Below, piece by piece: positions 17,684 through 25,700 of a stretch of 64,000 nt of DNA. The notes under the pieces were generated by a model, which was not told the origin of the DNA, ran no database searches, and worked only from the letters and a program-made list of their open reading frames with translations. The translations under genes were made by a program, and so were the position numbers. The DNA comes from Pseudomonas sp. Fl4BN1 (GTDB taxonomy: Bacteria; Pseudomonadota; Gammaproteobacteria; Pseudomonadales; Pseudomonadaceae). The stretch is taken from the NCBI RefSeq assembly GCF_009908285.1, contig NZ_JAAARM010000025.1, positions 34,720 to 98,719 of the forward strand, written 5' to 3'. The number at the start of each line of letters is the position of its first letter. Within the stretch, counting starts at the first letter, position 1.

Positions 17684-18427
17684 ATGAACTGGGTTCTGGG
17701 TGGAATGTTGGCCCTGTTGAGCCTCGCGGCCAACGCGGCGGAACTGCGCATGTTGACCGATAACCATCCGCCGCTGCACTTCCAGCAGGGTGAGCGAATG
17801 GTGGGTTTCGGCGTCGATGTGGTCGAGGCGTTGGCACAACGCAGCGGCGATCAGATCCGGGTGCAGCAACGACCAATGTTGCGCGCCCTGCGCGATGCCA
17901 GCGAAGCCGCCGACACGGCGGTGTTTACCATACTGCGCACCGCCGAGCGCGAGTCCAGTTATCAGTGGGTAGGCCCGCTGATGCAGACCGAGACCGCGCT
18001 CTACGCCCGCAGCAGCGACAGTGCAACGGTGACTGATGTGCGCCAGACCCGGGGGCAGATCGCCGTGCCGCGCAAATGGCTGGTCTACAGCTACCTCAAG
18101 CAACAGGGGCTGGACAACCTGTGGGGCGTCGACAGCCCGGAAATCATGATGCGCCTGCTGCAGGTCGGCCGCGTGCAATACGTGGTGGCCGACACCATGA
18201 GCGTGGGCACCTTCGCCGCCGAACAGGGCCTGCACGTCGACCAGTTGCGTTACCAGATACCGCTGATGCACCAGGATGCCTATATCGCCTTCTCGCCCAA
18301 GGTCGACGCTGCCCGGGTGGCCCGCTGGCAACAGGCCCTGGATGCAATGAAACGCGATGGCAGCCTGCTGCAAATCAAGCAGCGCTGGCATATCGACCAG
18401 GCCAAGATCCACCCCATACAGGAGTAA
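17684..18427 (+). CDS. Periplasmic solute-binding protein, SBP_bac_3 type
   Basis: A signal peptide (about 1-18, GGMLALLSLAANA) precedes a type II periplasmic binding fold: LRMLTDNHPPLHFQ, GFGVDVVEALAQRSG, VFTILRTAERE and IAVPRKWLVYSYLKQQG. The length of 247 residues is typical. There are no ABC permease or ATPase genes beside it, so it may be an orphan receptor or feed a transporter encoded elsewhere. ATG 17684 follows AAGGTG. A small unknown gene follows 5 bp downstream, probably in the same transcript. The ligand is unknown. Confidence 0.8.
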   Translation: MNWVLGGMLALLSLAANAAELRMLTDNHPPLHFQQGERMVGFGVDVVEALAQRSGDQIRVQQRPMLRALRDASEAADTAVFTILRTAERESSYQWVGPLMQTETALYARSSDSATVTDVRQTRGQIAVPRKWLVYSYLKQQGLDNLWGVDSPEIMMRLLQVGRVQYVVADTMSVGTFAAEQGLHVDQLRYQIPLMHQDAYIAFSPKVDAARVARWQQALDAMKRDGSLLQIKQRWHIDQAKIHPIQE

Positions 18428-18432
18428 CCCCG

Positions 18433-18756
18433 ATGGATGCCAAGACGCTGGTGGCCAGTTGGATTGCGGAAAAACAGCATTACCTGAACAGCCTGCAGGA
18501 GTCCCCCTCCTCCAGCGCCGCTGCTCGCCTGCACGCCCTGGCGCTGCCTGCCGACCAGCAGGCCCAGGTCGTAGAGTTACTCGACTGCGCCTTGACCGAC
18601 CAGCTCTACACTTTGTTGCTGGGCCTGGATGGCGCGGCGAGCATCGGCGGCCAGCAACATGACTTTGCTCTCTATAACGAAGCAGGCCAGGCGCTCACTG
18701 GCAGCGGTGAGCTGGAGGCCGAGGCCTACGCGCAATTGCATGAGCGGCAAACCTGA
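18433..18756 (+). CDS. Hypothetical protein, 107 residues
   Basis: This is a small, soluble-looking, Leu/Ala/Gln-rich protein beginning MDAKTLVASWIAEKQHYLN. It has no signal peptide or membrane helix, and I recognise no family. The start is well supported: CAGGAG lies 9 nt before ATG 18433. It follows the binding-protein gene by 5 bp, so co-transcription is likely. It is convergent with the small gene at 18800. Confidence 0.7.
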   Translation: MDAKTLVASWIAEKQHYLNSLQESPSSSAAARLHALALPADQQAQVVELLDCALTDQLYTLLLGLDGAASIGGQQHDFALYNEAGQALTGSGELEAEAYAQLHERQT

Positions 18757-18799
18757 GCGTCCCCCCTGTGCTGGGCCTGCTCACAGACCGCGCGGGCAG

Positions 18800-19135
18800 C
18801 TAAACCGGTGTTGCTTGCAGTGCCGCATCCAGGGCCACTTCCACGTCCGCCGGCGCAAGCGGATGCGAACCGAGCCACAGGCTGAAATCCGCCGCCTTGA
18901 TGCGCAAGGTCAAGGCGCCCTGATCGCCCGGGTAGCGCCGCAACGACAGGTCCAATGCGTCGGCCGACTCGTGGCTCGACAGCAGGTCCCACAGGCTACC
19001 GTGCAGATCCAGCAGCACCCTGCCGCTGCCGCACTCCACCAGCCTGGGGCTAGCGATCCAATGGCTCATGCGCATTTCTCGCCAGGCAGTATTGAGGGTG
19101 AGACGGCCCTGGAAAAACCCTTCGTCGTCGCTCAT
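18800..19135 (-). CDS. Hypothetical protein, 111 residues
   Basis: A compact protein with alternating hydrophobic strands (RVLLDLHGSLWDLLSS, ALTLRIKAADFSLWLG) and no signal peptide. I recognise no family. It starts at ATG 19133-19135 with only a weak upstream purine stretch. It is divergent from the DeoR-type regulator gene at 19310 and convergent with the gene ending at 18756. Coding potential is supported by the Pseudomonas-like codon choice; function is unknown. Confidence 0.6.
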   Translation of the reverse strand: MSDDEGFFQGRLTLNTAWREMRMSHWIASPRLVECGSGRVLLDLHGSLWDLLSSHESADALDLSLRRYPGDQGALTLRIKAADFSLWLGSHPLAPADVEVALDAALQATPV

Positions 19136-19309
19136 CGCGGATAGAACCTTTACTCAATGTGGATCTGCGGATGGCCAGGGTAACCCCCTGGGCCAACCAG
19201 CAGCTATCGAACCTGCGCCCCAAAGGCATTCCAGTCTCCTCTACACTGCACGGATTCGCTACTATATGCCGCTCTTTTCCCTCATCTGCAGCCCTGCTTC
19301 GGAGCTTCA

Positions 19310-20122
19310 ATGCCTACTCCCAAGGACCTTGCCAGCGACAGCGGCGCGCCGATGATTCCCGAGCAGCGCCGCGAGCAGATCCTGCGCCAGTTGCGCAAGC
19401 ATCAGGTGCTCAGCGTGCATCAGTTGATGGAGATGTTCGACTGCTCGCACATGACCGTGCGCCGCGATATCGCCCTGTTGGAACAGGAAGGCCGGGCCTA
19501 TTCGGTCACAGGCGGCGTGCGCATCGTCAGCCAGTTGCACAGCGAGCCCAGCCATCAGTCCAAGGCGGTGGTGGAACTGCCGCAGAAGCAGGCCATGGCC
19601 AAGCTCGCGGCGAGCCTGCTGCATGCGGACATGACGGTGTACCTGGATGCCGGCACCAGCACCCTGGAGATCGTGCCCTACATCAAGGCGCTCTCGGGAA
19701 TGACCGTGGTGACCAACGATTTCGGCGTGGCCCAGGCCTTGATGGATGCGCCCCAGGTGACGGTGATCCATACCGGCGGGCAGTTGGACCACTCCAACCA
19801 CTCCTGTGTCGGCGGGCTGGCGGTGGCCACCCTGCGCCAGGTGGTGACCGACGTGGCCTTTATCTCCACCAGCTCCTGGGACCTGCGCCGGGGCATCACC
19901 ACGCCGTCGGCGTTGAAGGTCGAAGTCAAGCAGGTGGCGATGCAGTCGGCGACCCAGGTGGTGCTGGTGGCCAGCAGCTCCAAGTACGGCACCTTCAGCA
20001 TGTACAAGATCGCTGAACTGGAGCAGTTCGACATCATCATCAGCGACGCGGCCCTCGCCCCCGCAGCGGCGGACGGGATCCGCAAGCACGGGGTGGAATT
20101 GCTCCTGCCAGCACAGCCCTGA
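19310..20122 (+). CDS. DeoR family transcriptional regulator of the threonate cluster
   Basis: An N-terminal winged helix (about 17-75: EQRREQILRQL, LSVHQLMEMFDCSHMTVRRD, LEQEGRAYSVTGG) is followed by the DeoR sensor domain. That domain has the phospho-sugar pocket signature DAGTSTLEIVPYI and later TNDFGVAQAL. DeoR proteins are usually repressors released by phosphorylated intermediates. Its position beside the ltn/otn genes, on the opposite strand, makes it the likely local regulator, with 3-oxotetronate 4-phosphate or DHAP as plausible effectors (inference). ATG 19310 follows CGGAGC. An in-frame ATG at codon 15 would still keep the helix-turn-helix. Confidence 0.9.
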   Translation: MPTPKDLASDSGAPMIPEQRREQILRQLRKHQVLSVHQLMEMFDCSHMTVRRDIALLEQEGRAYSVTGGVRIVSQLHSEPSHQSKAVVELPQKQAMAKLAASLLHADMTVYLDAGTSTLEIVPYIKALSGMTVVTNDFGVAQALMDAPQVTVIHTGGQLDHSNHSCVGGLAVATLRQVVTDVAFISTSSWDLRRGITTPSALKVEVKQVAMQSATQVVLVASSSKYGTFSMYKIAELEQFDIIISDAALAPAAADGIRKHGVELLLPAQP

Positions 20123-20171
20123 GTCAGCACTGGCCCCCACCCTCGCCCCCCAGAGTGCGCCGCATGAGCCC

Positions 20172-21239
20172 TTAGCGGGGCTGTTCGGTTTCGGCCATGA
20201 ACTGCCCCAGCTCACGAGCGTAGAACCGGGCCATGCCGGTGGTGCCATGGCCACGGGTTTCGGCACTGGCGGGAATCAGCAGCAGGCGGGCATTTTTCAC
20301 CTGTTTCAGCGCCGCTTGCAGGGTTCCAGTTTCCGGTGGGTTGCGCTCATCGTCCGCGGCATTGATCACCAGCACCGGCGCCTGGATCTTGCTCAACCCT
20401 GGCGCGGCGTTGTAGTCCGCCGAAGACTGCCACTGGTAGATGAAGTCATTGGCATCGGCGCTCTGACTGGCCTTGAGGCGCTCCTCCACCAGTTGATCGG
20501 CCTGGGCCCGGGTCGGTGCCAGGGCCTGATAGGCCAGGGTGCCGCCACTGGTGCCGGTGGCGAACAGCGCGTTGGCCAGGCGCAGGGACGGCGGCTGTTG
20601 CCGGTAGTTGCCCTGGTCCCAGGCCGGGTCCTGCTTGATCGACTCAACCAGCAGGCGGCGCATCATCCAGTTGCGCGAGGACATCTCCCCGGGCTGGGAG
20701 GCCATCGGCACCAGGGCGTCCATCATCTGCGGCCATTTCTGGCCCCAGAGCCAGGTCTGCATGCCACCCATGGAATTGCCGATGATCAGCCGCAAGTGCT
20801 TGACCCCCAGGCCTTCGGTCACCAGCCGATACTGGGCCTGGACCATGTCGTCGTAGTTGTACTGGGGAAACCGCGCGCGCAAGCCGTCCGAGGGCTTGCT
20901 CGACTGGCCGACGCCGATGCCGTCGGTGGCAATGATGTAGTACTTGCTCGCGTCCAGGGCTTGCCCCGGGCCAAACAACTCACCGCCAAAATCTTTGCTC
21001 AGCAAGTCGCTGGCCGGCCGATAGGTGCCGTGCAGGTAGAGGACCGCCGGGTTCTTCGGGTCCCCCAGGGTGATGTAGTGCAGTTTCAGGTTGGCCAGCT
21101 GTTCACCGTTGTGGAAGGTGAACTGCGGGGCGATCCAAGCGCCTTGGATGGCCGTCGGCAGGCTGGCCGCCGTGGCCAGGGAAACACCGCCCAGGGACAA
21201 AATCAGGCCGAGCGCGGCCCGGCAGACAAAACGCTGCAT
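20172..21239 (-). CDS. Secreted alpha/beta hydrolase of the homoserine O-acetyltransferase-like family
   Basis: A signal peptide (about 1-25, LGLILSLGGVSLATAAS) is followed by a MetX-like alpha/beta hydrolase fold. The oxyanion region is LHGTYRP, the nucleophile lies in IGNSMGGMQTWLW, the acid probably in INAADDERNPP and the His in TRGHGTTG. Exported MetX-like proteins are probably hydrolases rather than acetyltransferases. It is the last gene of the threonate operon, 71 bp after otnI. It could release the acid sugar from an ester or lactone outside the cytoplasm, which is inference. The A-rich stretch GATAACAACAAG lies just before its AGGAG ribosome-binding site. Confidence 0.82.
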   Translation of the reverse strand: MQRFVCRAALGLILSLGGVSLATAASLPTAIQGAWIAPQFTFHNGEQLANLKLHYITLGDPKNPAVLYLHGTYRPASDLLSKDFGGELFGPGQALDASKYYIIATDGIGVGQSSKPSDGLRARFPQYNYDDMVQAQYRLVTEGLGVKHLRLIIGNSMGGMQTWLWGQKWPQMMDALVPMASQPGEMSSRNWMMRRLLVESIKQDPAWDQGNYRQQPPSLRLANALFATGTSGGTLAYQALAPTRAQADQLVEERLKASQSADANDFIYQWQSSADYNAAPGLSKIQAPVLVINAADDERNPPETGTLQAALKQVKNARLLLIPASAETRGHGTTGMARFYARELGQFMAETEQPR

Positions 21240-21254
21240 GGGGAAACTCCTGTG

Positions 21255-21266
21255 CTTGTTGTTATC
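21255..21266 (-). promoter_or_regulatory. A-rich Crc/Hfq-like motif before the secreted hydrolase
   Basis: GATAACAACAAG, containing a perfect AAnAAnAA, lies 4 nt upstream of the AGGAG ribosome-binding site of the gene starting at 21239. Crc-Hfq represses translation at such sites in Pseudomonas; binding here is inferred. Confidence 0.55.
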
Positions 21267-21310
21267 GCAGAGGCCCCTTGGCGCGCCGTGCGCCAGGGGG
21301 CAGCGAGCGC

Positions 21311-22093
21311 CTAGCGCGCCTGCCAGTCCCGCAGCCATTGCAGGCCGGCGGAGGTGTCGCCACGAGGGCGGTATTCGCAGCCGACCCAGCCGTCATAGCC
21401 GAGCTCGTCCAGCAGCTGGAACAGGTAGGGATAATTCAGCTCGCCGAGGTCCGGCTCGTGACGATCCGGCACCCCGGCGATCTGGACATGACCGATCCCG
21501 GCCAGGTCGCGGCGCAGTTTCACCGCCAGGTCGCCTTCGACGATCTGGCAGTGATAGCAGTCGAACTGCACCTTGAGGTTGGCCGCGCCGACTTCCTTGC
21601 AGATGGCCTGGGCCTGGTCCTGGCGATTGAGGAAGAATCCCGGCATGTCCCGGGTGTTGATCGGCTCCAGCAGTACGGTGATACCCGCCTTGGCCGCCTG
21701 GGCCGTGGCATGGGCCAGGTTCTCCAGGTACACCCCGTGATGGCGGGCACGGTCGCTTTCCGAGGGCAGCAGGCCGGCCATCACGTGAATCCGCGAGTTG
21801 CCCAGCACTGCGGCGTATTCCAGGGCCTTGTCGAACCCCTGGCGGAACTCCTGCTCGCGTCCGGGCAGGGAGACGATGCCCCGCTCCCCCGCCGCCCAGT
21901 CACCAGGTGGCGCGTTGAACAGCGCCTGCTGCAGGCCGTGATCATCCAGGCGCTGCTTCAGTTCCTGAGGGCTGTAGTCGTAGGGAAACAGGTACTCCAC
22001 CGCAGTGAAACCGTCGGCCGCGGCAGCAGCGAAACGATCGAGAAAGGCATGTTCCGGGTAGAGCATGCTGAGGTTGGCAGCAAAACGAGGCAT
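21311..22093 (-). CDS. otnI: 2-oxotetronate isomerase (hydroxypyruvate isomerase-like TIM barrel)
   Basis: The protein is 260 residues with the AP-endonuclease-2/xylose-isomerase fold of hydroxypyruvate isomerases: MPRFAANLSMLYPE, FNAPPGDWAAGERG, VLLEPINTRDMPGFFL, VQFDCYHCQ and GCEYRPRGDTSAGL. The Glu/Asp/His residues in these motifs bind the divalent metal. In the established L-threonate route OtnI converts 2-oxotetronate to 3-oxotetronate. The start is ATG 22093 behind AGGAG. It lies 22 bp after gntP in the same operon, with LtnD, OtnK and OtnC encoded upstream, which is why the otnI assignment was preferred over gip/hyi. Confidence 0.87.
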   Translation of the reverse strand: MPRFAANLSMLYPEHAFLDRFAAAAADGFTAVEYLFPYDYSPQELKQRLDDHGLQQALFNAPPGDWAAGERGIVSLPGREQEFRQGFDKALEYAAVLGNSRIHVMAGLLPSESDRARHHGVYLENLAHATAQAAKAGITVLLEPINTRDMPGFFLNRQDQAQAICKEVGAANLKVQFDCYHCQIVEGDLAVKLRRDLAGIGHVQIAGVPDRHEPDLGELNYPYLFQLLDELGYDGWVGCEYRPRGDTSAGLQWLRDWQAR

Positions 22094-22115
22094 GTTAACT
22101 CCTAAGGACCAAGGG

Positions 22116-23576
22116 TCAGACAAATGGCCAGATCAGCAGGGTAATACAGAACCCCAAGGTGCCAAGCAAAGTGGTGATGACGGTCCAGGTGCGCAGGCCA
22201 TCCGCCACATTGAGCCCGGCCAGCTTGGTGAAAATCCAGTACCCGGCATCGTTGATATGCGACATGGCCAGCCCGCCACCGCCCATGGCCAGGCACAGCA
22301 GGGCCATGTGGTTGGGGCTCAGGTTCAGGGTGGCGATCAGCGGGGCGATGATCCCCGCCGTGGTTACCAGGGCCACAGTGGTGGAGCCCTGCACCGCACG
22401 CAGCAACAGGGTCAGCAAAAAGCCCAGGGCCAGCACCGGCAGGCCGGTGGTGCGCAGCATGTCGGACACCACGGCACCGATCCCGGTGTCCACCAGCACC
22501 TTGCCGAACACCCCGCCGGCCCCGGCGATCAGGATCACCATGGCCACCCCGGGCAACGCCGAGCCGATCACCTCGGACACCTGGCTGCGGCTCCAGCCCC
22601 GACGTGTGCCCAGCAGCCAGGCACAGAGCAAGGTGTCCAGCAGCAGTGCCACCAGCGGCGCGCCGAGCACCGTCAGCACCCCGCGCAAGGTGGACTCCAG
22701 TGGTAGCAGGGAGGTGGCCAGGGTGCCCAGCAGGATCAGCACAATGGGCAGCAGGATCAGGCTGACGATCAGGCCGAAACCCGGTGGCGGCGCCGGCGGC
22801 AGTTTCGCCACGAGGCTGCCGGTGGACTCTTCCAGGCCCATGTGGGCGACGGCGGCAACGGCTTGCGCGCTGGGCAGTTCGGTCCCTTTGTTCCAGGCTG
22901 CCAGATCCTCATTGGTGACGTGCGGGCCATAGACTTCGGCACGGATATCGTCAGTCATCGGGTAGTCGCGCCGCGTCATGCGGGCCGCCACGCGATAGCC
23001 GACGTAACACAGGAATGCGGTGAGCGGCAGGCCGAACATCAGCACTCGCCCCAGGTCCGCCCCCAACTGACTGGACGCTGCCACGGCCCCCGGATGGGGC
23101 GGCAGGAAGGCGTGCACCGTGAGCAGCGCGGCGCACATCGGCAAGGCGAACACCAGCAGCGGCTTGCGCGCACTGCGGGCCACGCCGTAGGCCAGGGGCA
23201 TGAGGATGATGACCCCAACCTCGAAGAACACCGGTACGCCGATGATGAAGCCGGCGACGGTCAGGGCCAGGGGCGTGCGGCGGTTGCCGAAGCGCTCGAT
23301 CAGGGTCTTGGCCAAAGCCTCGGCACCGCCGGAGAGCTCGATGATGCGGCCGATCATCGCCCCCAGGGCGATGATGATGGCGATGTGGCCAAGGGTCTTG
23401 CCCATGCCGCCTTCGATGGTGGCCACCAGGTCAGCCGGTTTCACCCCGGCCACCAGGGCCACCAGGATGCTCACCAGCATCAGGGCGACAAAGGGCTGGA
23501 ACTTGTACTTGAGCACCAGGAACAGCAACAGGGCGATGCCGGCCCCGGCAGTGACCATCAACATCAGCGGGCTCAT
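22116..23576 (-). CDS. GntP family permease, probable L-threonate importer
   Basis: This is a membrane protein of 486 residues with about 12 hydrophobic segments. Family motifs are LGHIAIIIALGAMIGRIIE, FFEVGVIILMPLA, PPHPGAV and AMGGGGLAMSHINDAGYW. GntP proteins take up gluconate and related aldonic acids with protons. Its place between otnC and otnI makes threonate the likely substrate. The start is ATG 23576 behind GGAGGGG, overlapping the stop of a 26-codon upstream ORF by 4 bp. That suggests its translation depends on the leader. Confidence 0.9.
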   Translation of the reverse strand: MSPLMLMVTAGAGIALLLFLVLKYKFQPFVALMLVSILVALVAGVKPADLVATIEGGMGKTLGHIAIIIALGAMIGRIIELSGGAEALAKTLIERFGNRRTPLALTVAGFIIGVPVFFEVGVIILMPLAYGVARSARKPLLVFALPMCAALLTVHAFLPPHPGAVAASSQLGADLGRVLMFGLPLTAFLCYVGYRVAARMTRRDYPMTDDIRAEVYGPHVTNEDLAAWNKGTELPSAQAVAAVAHMGLEESTGSLVAKLPPAPPPGFGLIVSLILLPIVLILLGTLATSLLPLESTLRGVLTVLGAPLVALLLDTLLCAWLLGTRRGWSRSQVSEVIGSALPGVAMVILIAGAGGVFGKVLVDTGIGAVVSDMLRTTGLPVLALGFLLTLLLRAVQGSTTVALVTTAGIIAPLIATLNLSPNHMALLCLAMGGGGLAMSHINDAGYWIFTKLAGLNVADGLRTWTVITTLLGTLGFCITLLIWPFV

Positions 23577-23653
23577 GGCGCCACCCCTCCACAACGGTGA
23601 AGGGGGGAATGGCAGGGAGTACTGGAACCCGTAAAACGCGTGCAATCATTCAT
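23573..23653 (-). CDS. Candidate 26-residue leader ORF overlapping gntP
   Basis: In the 186-bp gap between otnC and gntP, an ATG at 23653 follows AGGA at 9 nt. It opens a frame (MNDCTRFTGSSTPCHSPLHR then CGGVAP) whose TGA overlaps the gntP ATG as ATGA. The A-rich Crc/Hfq-like motif lies directly against its ribosome-binding site. The gntP site (GGAGGGG) lies inside the leader. This architecture suggests that translation of gntP is coupled to a catabolite-controlled leader. Expression is unproven. Confidence 0.42.
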   Translation of the reverse strand: MNDCTRFTGSSTPCHSPLHRCGGVAP

Positions 23654-23665
23654 CTCGGGAAGTCC

Positions 23666-23680
23666 TGTTGTTATTGTTTT
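23666..23680 (-). promoter_or_regulatory. A-rich Crc/Hfq-like motif at the gntP leader
   Basis: AAAACAATAACAACA, four consecutive AAn triplets, immediately precedes the AGGA of the leader ORF. It is among the best A-rich matches in the window. Binding by Crc-Hfq is inferred from the motif. Confidence 0.6.
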
Positions 23681-23762
23681 CCAGCAGCAAGCCGCTCCCC
23701 ACGAGCGGCCATTGGCAGCTCCCGAGGGCAGGCTTGGGTGAAGCGTTGTCAGGGACCGGGCG

Positions 23763-24401
23763 CTACCAGGCAGCGCCGAACGTATCTCGCAGTTCGTCCA
23801 GGGCACGTTGTTCCAGGGGGGCCGGACGCGGCTGGCTCAGCAGCCACAGGCGTGCCGTTTCCTCCAGCTCTTCCAGGGCGTAGCTGGCCTTGGACACGCT
23901 GCTCTCCCAGATCACCGGCCCCAGGCGTTCGAGCATCACCCCGCGCACCTGGTTGGCCAGTTGCGCGACCTGCTCGGCGACCTTGGGCGAACCCGGGCGC
24001 TGGTAGCCGATCAGCGGGATGTGCCCGACCTTCATCACCTGGTACGGAGTCAGCGGGGGCAGGATGTCGTCATTGCTCCAGACCCCAGCCAGGGTCAGTG
24101 CCACCAGATGAGTGGAATGGGTATGCACCACCCCGCCCACCTGCGGATTGCGGTCATACACCTGGCGATGCAGGGCCAGAGTCTTGGACGGCTTGTCGCC
24201 GCTGACCCACTCCCCGGCCAGATTGACCTTGGCGATGGTCGCCGGGTCCAGGCGCCCGAGGCAGACGTCGGTGGGAGTGATCAGCCAGCCATCGTCGAGC
24301 CGGGCGCTGATATTGCCGGCACTGCCCACGGTGTAGCCGCGTTGATAGAGGCTGCGGCCGACGTCACAGATTTCCTCGCGCAGTGCATTTTCCTTGCTCA
24401 T
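23763..24401 (-). CDS. otnC: 3-oxotetronate 4-phosphate decarboxylase (class II aldolase fold)
   Basis: The protein is 212 residues with the class II aldolase/adducin fold. Signatures are YTVGSAGNISARL, the phosphate-binding TPTDVCLGRL, the zinc-binding VVHTHSTHLVAL and a later MLERLGPVIWESSV. In the DUF1537-linked four-carbon acid sugar pathway OtnC decarboxylates 3-oxotetronate 4-phosphate to dihydroxyacetone phosphate and CO2. It overlaps the kinase gene otnK by 4 bp, which supports this assignment over a generic fuculose-type aldolase. The next gene, gntP, begins after 186 bp that hold a leader ORF. Confidence 0.87.
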   Translation of the reverse strand: MSKENALREEICDVGRSLYQRGYTVGSAGNISARLDDGWLITPTDVCLGRLDPATIAKVNLAGEWVSGDKPSKTLALHRQVYDRNPQVGGVVHTHSTHLVALTLAGVWSNDDILPPLTPYQVMKVGHIPLIGYQRPGSPKVAEQVAQLANQVRGVMLERLGPVIWESSVSKASYALEELEETARLWLLSQPRPAPLEQRALDELRDTFGAAW

Positions 24402-25690
24402 GACTGACCTCCGGCCAGTTGGCCCAATGCCTTGCTGAAGAACTCGCGGCCGCCAAAGTTGCCGGACTTCAACGCCAGGGCCAGGGGCTCGCCGCCACTG
24501 CTGACCGTCGCCGGAACCCCTGGGTCGATTTGCGCACCGATCTGCAACAACTGCACCCCCAGGGCCTTGACCACCGCACCGGAAGTTTCGCCGCCAGCCA
24601 CCACAAAGCGCCGCACACCGCTGTCGCGCAGGCCCTGGGCGATCTCGCCCAAGGCCGTCTCCACCAGGGCACCGGCACGCTCGACACCGAGCTGGCGCTG
24701 TACCGCCTTGACCTCTTCCGCGGTGCTGGTGGCGTAGATCAGTACCGTGTCCTGCTGGTTACGGGCAAACGCCAGGGCTTGATCCACCACCGGCTCACCG
24801 GCGGCCAAAGCCAGAGGGTCGATGCGCCAGGCCGGGCGCTCGGCCTCCAGCCAGGCATCGACCTGGGCGTTGGTGGCCAATGAGGCGCTACCGGCCAGCA
24901 CCACTTCGCCACCCGGCACTGCTGGCAGGCTCGCGGCATCCAGGTCACGCAGCTTGCCGGCGCGACGAAAGTTCTCCGGCAGGCCCAGGGCCAGTCCGGA
25001 ACCGCCGGTCAGCAGCGGCAGGTCGGCGCAGGCCGCGCCGAGGGTATAGAGGTCGGCGTCAGACAGCGCATCGGCAATCGCCATACCGATCCCCTGCCCG
25101 CGCAGTTCGGCGATCTTCGTCCGCACCGCGTCCACCCCCTGGGCAATCACGTCGTAGCGCAACAGGCCCACTGGCAGCCTGGTCTGCGCCTGCAGCACCC
25201 GCAGCAGGTTGGCGTCGGTCATGGGCGTCAGCGGGTGATGCTGCATGCCCGACTCATTGAGCAACTGGTCCTGGACAAACAGGTGGCCACGGAAAATCGT
25301 CCGGCCGTTCTCCGGAAACGCCGGGCACGCCAGGGTAAAGTCGCTGCCCAGGGCCTTGAGCAGTGCTTCGCTGACCTGGCCGATGTTGCCCGCCGCAGTG
25401 GAATCGAAGGTCGAGCAGTATTTGAAGAAGATCTGTTCGCAACCCTGCTCGCGCAGCCACTGCAGTGCCGCCAGGGATTCGCCAATCGCCTCGGCAACCG
25501 GCGTGGTCCGCGACTTGAGGGCGATCACCACGGCGTCGGCGTCCAGGCCGGCCGCCACTTCGGCGCTGGGAATACCGATGCTCTGCACCGTGCGCATGCC
25601 GCCGCGCACCAGCATGTTGGCAAGATCTGTGGCGCCGGTGAAATCATCGGCGATGCAGCCCAGCAAGGGCCGCGAGTTGGCAGTAGTCAT
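24398..25690 (-). CDS. otnK: 3-oxotetronate 4-kinase (four-carbon acid sugar kinase, DUF1537)
   Basis: The protein is 430 residues and begins RPLLGCIADDFTGATDLANM, the diagnostic N-terminus of the DUF1537 kinase family. FKYCSTFDSTAAGNIG marks the substrate domain. The C-terminal nucleotide domain has VLAGSASLATNAQ, FVVAGGETSGAVVKALG and KSGNFG. It phosphorylates 3-oxotetronate at O4. ATG 25690 follows GAGGAAC, whereas the longer in-frame start lacks a good site. It lies 10 bp after ltnD and overlaps otnC, so the three enzymes are tightly coupled. Confidence 0.92.
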   Translation of the reverse strand: MTTANSRPLLGCIADDFTGATDLANMLVRGGMRTVQSIGIPSAEVAAGLDADAVVIALKSRTTPVAEAIGESLAALQWLREQGCEQIFFKYCSTFDSTAAGNIGQVSEALLKALGSDFTLACPAFPENGRTIFRGHLFVQDQLLNESGMQHHPLTPMTDANLLRVLQAQTRLPVGLLRYDVIAQGVDAVRTKIAELRGQGIGMAIADALSDADLYTLGAACADLPLLTGGSGLALGLPENFRRAGKLRDLDAASLPAVPGGEVVLAGSASLATNAQVDAWLEAERPAWRIDPLALAAGEPVVDQALAFARNQQDTVLIYATSTAEEVKAVQRQLGVERAGALVETALGEIAQGLRDSGVRRFVVAGGETSGAVVKALGVQLLQIGAQIDPGVPATVSSGGEPLALALKSGNFGGREFFSKALGQLAGGQS

Positions 25691-25700
25691 CGCAAGTTCC

